Part shown: positions 35,333 through 40,260 of the stretch, one piece after another
Position numbering within the stretch: position 1 is the first letter of the stretch
How the letters are laid out: the number at the start of each line of letters is the position of its first letter
DNA from: Tieghemiomyces parasiticus
Taxonomy: Eukaryota; Kickxellomycota; Dimargaritomycetes; Dimargaritales; Dimargaritaceae
Direction: 5' to 3'
Assembly (NCBI GenBank): GCA_027575765.1
Contig: JANBPT010000370.1
Coordinates: forward strand, 1 to 40,260
DNA length: 40,260 nt
Made by a program: the position numbers and the translations under genes
The notes under the pieces: generated by a model
The model's input: the letters and a program-made list of their open reading frames with translations, nothing else
The model's database searches: none
Told to the model about the DNA's origin: nothing

Positions 35333-37933
35333 ATGGCCGACTCCGGCGGCTCCCCCGTCGAGGGGGACATACTCGACTCCGAAACTTTCCGGCCTATCGA
35401 CTGCGTCAACCAGCTCTTTCCTAGCGAGCAAGCCCTGTGGCAACTGGACGTGGTGGCCGAAAACCTCCGGCAGCGAGTACGGCGGACGGATGCCCGTATT
35501 CAGCAGGTAATGTGGGCCCAGATAGATACCGAGCGGGAAGGAATGCAGGAGGTTCGACGGACTCAGCAGGCCATCCGGGAACTGAACCGTCGCATCTCGG
35601 CTATGCGCAACCGTGCGGAGTTGTCCGAAGACACGGTCCTCAACATTACCCACGACATCAAGGCCCTCGATAGCGCCAAGCGCAACCTGGTGGCGGCCAT
35701 CACGCTGCTCAAACGAATCCAGATGCTCGCCGTCGCTACCGACCAGCTACGACACATTCTCGGCAACCGGGCCTACCGAGAGGCCTCGCATCTCCTGCTG
35801 GCCGTTCAGGAGCTACGCGCCTATTTTACCAACTACCAGCGTTTACCGGAGGTGGCTAAACTCGTCCGCGACGTAGATACGCTGCAGCGCAACCTGGCCC
35901 AAGGTATTCGACAGGACTTTGAGAGTAGTTTCAACGGGGCCGGGGCCTTCACTGGGGATAAAGAGCGGCTAAAAGACGCCTGCGAAATCCTGGATCTCCT
36001 GGCTAGTCCCGAGCGGATGCACGTTGTGGCCCACTACTGCTCCACACAACTACAGCCCTATACAATCATCTTCAAAGCCAACGACGAGGTCGCCTCGTTA
36101 GATAACGTTTCCCGGCGCTATGCATGGCTGCGCCGAGTGCTCCGGACCCATGACGAGGAGTATGCCACCATGTTTCCCGCAGATTGGTACGTAGATCGCC
36201 ACCTTTGCCAGCGGTTCGCCGAGCTGACCCGCCGCCAGCTTACGGCTGTCATGACAGCTGAGGGGGCTGAACTGGACGTCGTTGAACTGCTAAAGGCTCT
36301 TCAGCTCACCCTGGCTTTCGAGCGCCAGCTCCAACGGCGGTTTCCTCCCGCCCCTATCTCCAAGCAGTCCGAGCCGTCTGCGGTTGGCTCTCCTCCAGAG
36401 GGCCCTGACCAACCGTCCACGGCCGCCATCACTGCCGCATCCCCACTGGCCGGCCCACCTACGTTCGAACGCTGCATATCGGAGGCCTTCGAGCCGTACC
36501 TGCACCGATACGTTGAGTCAGAAGGTCAGCGTGTGGCCGAACTTATCGAAACGTTCAAAGCCCGACCATTACATGCCGAGGACGACTCGGAGCTGTCGGT
36601 CCTATCTTCCTCGACCGACCTCCTGTTCCTCTACCGTGAGGCCCTGACGCGCTGCGCCGGCTTCTCCACCGGGACACCTCTACTTGACCTGACACACGTT
36701 TTTGCTCGGGGGCTGACCACATACGCCAGCGAGATTCTGCTCGGCAAGCTACCCAAGCTGTACACCGTGGACGAGCGGAGGCCCATGTCGCACGACGAGC
36801 TGATACAGGTCTGCCTCATTATTAACACCGCCGACTATTGTAACACCTCGGCGGCCCAGTTGGAACGAAAATTGGCGGCCATCATCCAACCAGACCTCCG
36901 CGACGCGGTCCAGTTTGACGCCCAGCGTGACGCCCTGTTCGGCGCTATCCACGCTAGCATCAAGTCCCTGGTCCGCGGCGTAGAGAGCTGCTGCGAGTCG
37001 GCCTTCTCGGCGATGCTGCGCATCCCGTGGGCCACACTGGATGCCGTGGGCGACCAGTCTGAATATGTCACGGTGGCCATGGCCACCCTACGGCTCAGCG
37101 TGGGTGTCATCCGGCGGTCGCTCACCAACGTGCGGTACGTGCGGACCTTCTGCGACAAATTTGTCGAGGCTTTCACGGGCAAGTTCCTGAGTACCCTGCA
37201 AAAATGCCGGCAGGTCTCTGAGGTGGGCGCCGAACAGATGTTGCTTGATATCCAGGCCATCAAGACTGTCCTCCTGGAGCTGCCCCACATGGGACTGGAC
37301 CAGCCTCCACCGCCACCGACTACGTTTGTCAAGCTGGTCGGCCGTGGGGTGGGTCGCATCGAAGCCATCCTCAAGGCCATCCTGGCACCGCCCGAACCTC
37401 GGTCGGCCATGGTGGATAACTTTTTACTCCTCTTTCCGGACGCTACCCTCGGCGGGTTCCAGGTGGTGCTCGACCTAAAGGGCCTTAAGAAGGCTGAACA
37501 GGCCACCCTGGTCGAGCTGTTTAAGCAGCGAGTCAGCCCCGCCGCCCGACAAAACACTCACCGGTCCCTCTCATTGACCTCCTCCCACCTGCCGGTGGTA
37601 ATGCCCGGCCCGACTCCAACCGTTGTAGCCAACCCTCCAACGCTAGCCCGGATCGGCGAGGAAACCGGTGCCGACAGAGCTTTCGACTCCCACGGCAGCG
37701 ACTCGACCTCGCACCCGTCCAGGCCCACCACCCCGCGGCTCGGCCCCTCGGCTTCACCCCTACCAGGTACTCCCGTGGACCCCGGTCGGACACAATCGCC
37801 TGACCTGGCGGGCGAGAACGGCAGTTGGACTCCAGGGTCGGCACGAGCCAGCCAACGTATTAACCATAACCTCCGGCGATTCATGTCGGGCATGAGCATC
37901 CGTAAAGGTAACGGGGAGGGCAAGTCCTTCTAA
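35333..37933 (+). CDS. VPS53: GARP/EARP tethering subunit VPS53
   Basis: A single-exon gene of 866 residues; human VPS53 has 699-832 depending on isoform. With VPS51, VPS52 and VPS54 it forms GARP at the trans-Golgi network. The conserved N-terminus is present: DCVNQLFPSEQAL (about 23-35), then a coiled coil with IRELNRRISAMRNRAELSE and ITHDIKALDSAKRNLVAAI (about 83-125). These are followed by LKRIQMLAVATDQLRHIL, YREASHLLLAVQEL and FTNYQRLPEVAKL, all typical of VPS53. The middle part contains YAWLRRVLRTHDEEY. The C-terminal CATCHR helical domain extends to about 740 (DNFLLLFPDATLGGFQVVLDLKGL). A Ser/Thr/Pro-rich tail of about 100 residues follows. The ATG at 35333 is in CCATGG context. It is divergent from COG8 and convergent with eIF2B delta, and has no intron, unlike VPS52. 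Confidence 0.94.
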   Translation: MADSGGSPVEGDILDSETFRPIDCVNQLFPSEQALWQLDVVAENLRQRVRRTDARIQQVMWAQIDTEREGMQEVRRTQQAIRELNRRISAMRNRAELSEDTVLNITHDIKALDSAKRNLVAAITLLKRIQMLAVATDQLRHILGNRAYREASHLLLAVQELRAYFTNYQRLPEVAKLVRDVDTLQRNLAQGIRQDFESSFNGAGAFTGDKERLKDACEILDLLASPERMHVVAHYCSTQLQPYTIIFKANDEVASLDNVSRRYAWLRRVLRTHDEEYATMFPADWYVDRHLCQRFAELTRRQLTAVMTAEGAELDVVELLKALQLTLAFERQLQRRFPPAPISKQSEPSAVGSPPEGPDQPSTAAITAASPLAGPPTFERCISEAFEPYLHRYVESEGQRVAELIETFKARPLHAEDDSELSVLSSSTDLLFLYREALTRCAGFSTGTPLLDLTHVFARGLTTYASEILLGKLPKLYTVDERRPMSHDELIQVCLIINTADYCNTSAAQLERKLAAIIQPDLRDAVQFDAQRDALFGAIHASIKSLVRGVESCCESAFSAMLRIPWATLDAVGDQSEYVTVAMATLRLSVGVIRRSLTNVRYVRTFCDKFVEAFTGKFLSTLQKCRQVSEVGAEQMLLDIQAIKTVLLELPHMGLDQPPPPPTTFVKLVGRGVGRIEAILKAILAPPEPRSAMVDNFLLLFPDATLGGFQVVLDLKGLKKAEQATLVELFKQRVSPAARQNTHRSLSLTSSHLPVVMPGPTPTVVANPPTLARIGEETGADRAFDSHGSDSTSHPSRPTTPRLGPSASPLPGTPVDPGRTQSPDLAGENGSWTPGSARASQRINHNLRRFMSGMSIRKGNGEGKSF

Positions 37934-38283
37934 TCTGTTTTCTAGGAAACTTGGCTCCTCCTCTTCCCTCCACTCCTCTCTGCATTATTGTAACATCTGA
38001 TGATTATTGCTCCAAAATATATATAGATATATATACCAAAGAACCTGAAGCTACGTGCCCCTCACTGGTTTCCACCTTTGCCCTATTGTCCTAGCACACA
38101 CATAAACACAACATTCTAAACCGGGCTCACGCACTTACCACCCGGCTGAAATTCGACAACGCAACCAGGGTACTAACATCAGCTTCATTGGGCAACGGCG
38201 CATCGACAAGGGAGGTGCCACTCCATGCCGAGTGTATCATGGTTACAAGGCAAAACTAATGCAGACACTCTGGCAATTACCCT
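37934..38283. terminator. Convergent 3' flanks of VPS53 and eIF2B delta
   Basis: A 350-bp tail-to-tail spacer. An AT-rich stretch with alternating TATATA at about 38017-38036 lies roughly 90 bp after the VPS53 stop and is the likely polyadenylation zone. No coding sequence is apparent. Confidence 0.45.
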
Positions 38284-39543
38284 CTACAGCCGATACTCGC
38301 GCAGGACGACAGGCACACTGGTGAACGGGATCATGCCCACCTCCGTGATGGCCATGGTGAGGTGCTCGGCGGGGGTGACATCATACATGAGGTTCAGGAT
38401 ATTGAGCTTGGGCACAGTCTTCCACTTGGTCAAGTCGGCGCGCGGGTTGGGCGGCGTACTACCCTTGGGCCCGGCGACAACGATATCGTGCGGGTGACCG
38501 AGTTCGTTCATGACAACGGCATCGAGCTGGACGCGCTCGGTGAACTTGTAAATCTCGGTGCACACAATCACGGGGATGTTGCGGCCGTGAGCCGACATGG
38601 CCACGAGGGATGTGCCGGCGCGGGAAAACAAAGTACCGTTCGAGAGGACGGCATGGGTACCCAAGAAAACCTTCGACACGTCCTTGAGGACGTAGCTCAG
38701 CGCGTTGAGGTATGTGTAGGTGCATGGGAGTCCCGCCGCAACCAGGTCGTCCAGTAGGCGCCGACCTTCCAAGAGGGGTCGCGAATCGACCACCACGACG
38801 CGGAAGCGTGTACCGCGGGCGTGGGCGGCGAGCAGGATTTTACGCACGACGGACGAGCAGGCAAAGGTTAGAATCACGTCACCGTCCTGGATCTTGGGCA
38901 CTCCGTACGATACGATGAGCCGGTCGGCCACGGTGATACGGTCGCGGATAAACTCGTCAATCTTCTCAACCAGCAGCTGCTTCGAGTTGCTCTCCGGTAG
39001 GTCAATGTCCAACACGGAGATGTGGTATTTGAGAAACCGGATCGCGTTGCCCATGGTTACCGCCATAGGCCGCATGCTCACGAGGTACGTGATCTGCGTC
39101 GACAGGTAGGTGGGCAGGTGGCGGCACAGAGTGTTGGCCGTCGGGGTTTGGTAGTCCTCAATGACCTGCTTGAAGGCCTGGAGCATCGCAATGCAGCGCG
39201 CGTTCGACCCGCAGATCTTGAACTCGGCGAACTGGAGGCCCAGGGATCGCACCACCGGGTGAACCCCTGTCGCGGCGTGCGCCGTGCTCGGCGGGTAGGC
39301 CCGTTCCTCGAGGTGGGTAAACAGCGGCGAGATCTTGGACTCGGTCGGGGCGGTTTTGGCGCCCGTCTTTGCTAGGCCCTTGTTAGGGGCAGTTGCACCG
39401 GCCTTGGCGGCGTTCTTCTTGGTAGACTTGTCGGCGGCTTTAGGGTTGCCCTGGTTACCCTCCTTCTTGGGCGCTTTAGCTTTGCCCTTGGTCGGGGTGC
39501 CCTCCGCTGAGGGGTTGGGGCTAGAAGCGGCGGAACTGTTCAT
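38284..39543 (-). CDS. GCD2: Translation initiation factor eIF2B subunit delta (Gcd2)
   Basis: A single-exon gene of 419 residues. eIF2B delta is a regulatory subunit of the guanine nucleotide exchange factor for eIF2 and senses phosphorylated eIF2 alpha. Residues 1-70 are a Lys/Ala/Pro-rich, basic low-complexity arm (KGKAKAPKKEG). The IF-2B Rossmann-like domain fills about 90-415: AMLQAFKQVIEDYQTP, GNAIRFLKYHI, DGDVILTFACSSVVRKIL, FRVVVVDSRPLLEGRRLL and GTHAVLSNGTLFSRAGTSLV, ending NLMYDVTPAEHLTMAITEVG and PVVLREYRL. FKQVIEDYQTP and FRVVVVDSRP favour the delta subunit over alpha or beta. At 419 residues it is much shorter than yeast Gcd2 (651) and human delta (523), the difference lying in the N-terminal arm. 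Confidence 0.94.
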   Translation of the reverse strand: MNSSAASSPNPSAEGTPTKGKAKAPKKEGNQGNPKAADKSTKKNAAKAGATAPNKGLAKTGAKTAPTESKISPLFTHLEERAYPPSTAHAATGVHPVVRSLGLQFAEFKICGSNARCIAMLQAFKQVIEDYQTPTANTLCRHLPTYLSTQITYLVSMRPMAVTMGNAIRFLKYHISVLDIDLPESNSKQLLVEKIDEFIRDRITVADRLIVSYGVPKIQDGDVILTFACSSVVRKILLAAHARGTRFRVVVVDSRPLLEGRRLLDDLVAAGLPCTYTYLNALSYVLKDVSKVFLGTHAVLSNGTLFSRAGTSLVAMSAHGRNIPVIVCTEIYKFTERVQLDAVVMNELGHPHDIVVAGPKGSTPPNPRADLTKWKTVPKLNILNLMYDVTPAEHLTMAITEVGMIPFTSVPVVLREYRL

Positions 39544-40234
39544 GCTGGCTTAGATAAAAAAAAATAGACAGTAGTAGGAATGCCAAGCAACACGAGGAAA
39601 TCGCAATGAGTAGAGGTGACAGGTCGGGAAAAGACGGCTACAACCGCTAAGGCGGCTGTGAATGTGAATAAACAGCAAGGAGCGTAGCTTAACATCCAGT
39701 GCAGTGGAATAGTGAAACAGCGGGCTAGTGGGGCATAGTGGGAGAACGGGCGGTACGATGGGGCCATGCTGAGTCAGTAAATTAGGCTGGGAACACCGGA
39801 AATCCGGAGTTGGCGCATTATATATAGAAACATACCCATACTAGCGGCTACTAAAACACAAACTTTGTATATAAAAAATGATTATATTCAAACTGTAACG
39901 CTCAAAAAGTCCTTGCTAGTCAGCTGTCAAAGTAGAATCCAAAGTCACTTGGCTAAAGCTTGGCCAACTCCTCGTTCCAGACATCCACAACCGCATCCTC
40001 GTGGTGAATTTCTTACCACCTAGCAACCGTTCGACACCCCTGAGTATCCAGAAGTCAAAGAGGGCTCGGCCAGGACCGTTGGGAGGGGCGGGAAGAAGCC
40101 CAGCTCTTGCGTTGGAAAAGAGAGGCACGGGTTGCTGCCGTACGACGTGGTGGCGGACTATCATCGTAGGGCGGTGGGAGGAGGAGGGGAGTTGACGGTC
40201 CAAACTCCCGCCTGCCTTTGCCCAGGCCTAGAGC
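39544..40234. promoter_or_regulatory. eIF2B delta upstream region and right-edge spacer
   Basis: About 690 bp upstream of eIF2B delta. TATATATAG lies at about 39819-39827, some 275 bp from the start codon. Between 39850 and 39900 the DNA is AT-rich. On the minus strand a short frame at 40009-39953, reading EDAVVDVWNEELAKL before TAG, looks protein-like but has no identifiable partner exon. A 95-codon minus-strand frame (39916-40203) is not recognisable. If the right-edge start codon is real, this is a divergent promoter. Confidence 0.35.
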
Positions 40235-40260
40235 ATGGGCTCCAACCAGTCATCAACGCA
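40235..40260 (+). CDS. Possible start of a gene leaving the right edge, with an N-myristoylation motif
   Basis: An ATG at 40235 opens Met-Gly-Ser-Asn-Gln-Ser-Ser-Thr before the window ends. Gly2 with Ser6 fits the N-myristoyltransferase consensus, found on Vac8, some kinases and some phosphatases. Upstream, the plus strand is C-rich. Only eight codons are visible, so this may be chance, and no family can be named. On the opposite strand the same bases allow a competing reading: a C-terminus VDDWLEPML ending at TAG (40228-40230). Confidence 0.25.

Overview
This window is nuclear DNA from a eukaryote, most likely a fungus. It carries thirteen protein genes recognisable from sequence alone. Many are split by short introns of about 120-355 bp, and fifteen of the sixteen introns modelled here start with GTAAGN. 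The gene content (GARP and COG tethers, an arrestin-like adaptor, inositol polyphosphate kinase, standalone PPT1, nuclear-encoded mitochondrial synthetases), the compact introns and the gene spacing fit a filamentous or early-diverging fungus. The exact lineage is inference and cannot be fixed by eye. No rRNA, tRNA, CRISPR array or complete transposon was recognised.

Layout, left to right. A short open frame ends at base 80 and is followed by AT-rich DNA. An inositol polyphosphate kinase is on the minus strand (754-1650). A gap of about 3 kb follows, then three-exon ARFRP1/Arl3 GTPase (4670-5705, minus) and two-exon SPT16 of the FACT complex (6271-9614, minus). SPT16 is divergent from a U1A/U2B''-type spliceosomal RRM protein (10530-11152, plus). 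Five-exon VPS52 (11384-14380, minus) is divergent from an unrecognised 111-residue protein (14883-15218, plus). Seven-exon mitochondrial tyrosyl-tRNA synthetase (15609-18096, plus), ribosomal protein L17/uL22 (19619-20188, minus) and two-exon mitochondrial leucyl-tRNA synthetase (21149-24289, plus) follow. A 3.5-kb gap leads to a two-exon arrestin-like protein (27829-31180, plus), convergent with palmitoyl-protein thioesterase PPT1 (31707-32672, minus). COG8 (33153-34586, minus) is divergent from VPS53 (35333-37933, plus). VPS53 is convergent with eIF2B delta (38284-39543, minus). A possible myristoylated N-terminus runs off the right edge.

How the genes relate. Two themes recur: Golgi/endosome traffic (ARFRP1, VPS52, VPS53, COG8, arrestin, lysosomal/vacuolar PPT1) and translation or gene expression (TyrRS, LeuRS, L17, eIF2B delta, SPT16, U2B''). 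Two of the four GARP subunits lie within 27 kb of each other, and the COG8/VPS53 pair shares one intergenic region. This may be chance, but it is the most notable organisational feature. Most genes are arranged head-to-head or tail-to-tail.

Whole-gene coordinates span from start codon to stop codon including introns. Exon boundaries are given in the evidence text and were placed by hand from splice consensus, reading frame and recalled family sequences.
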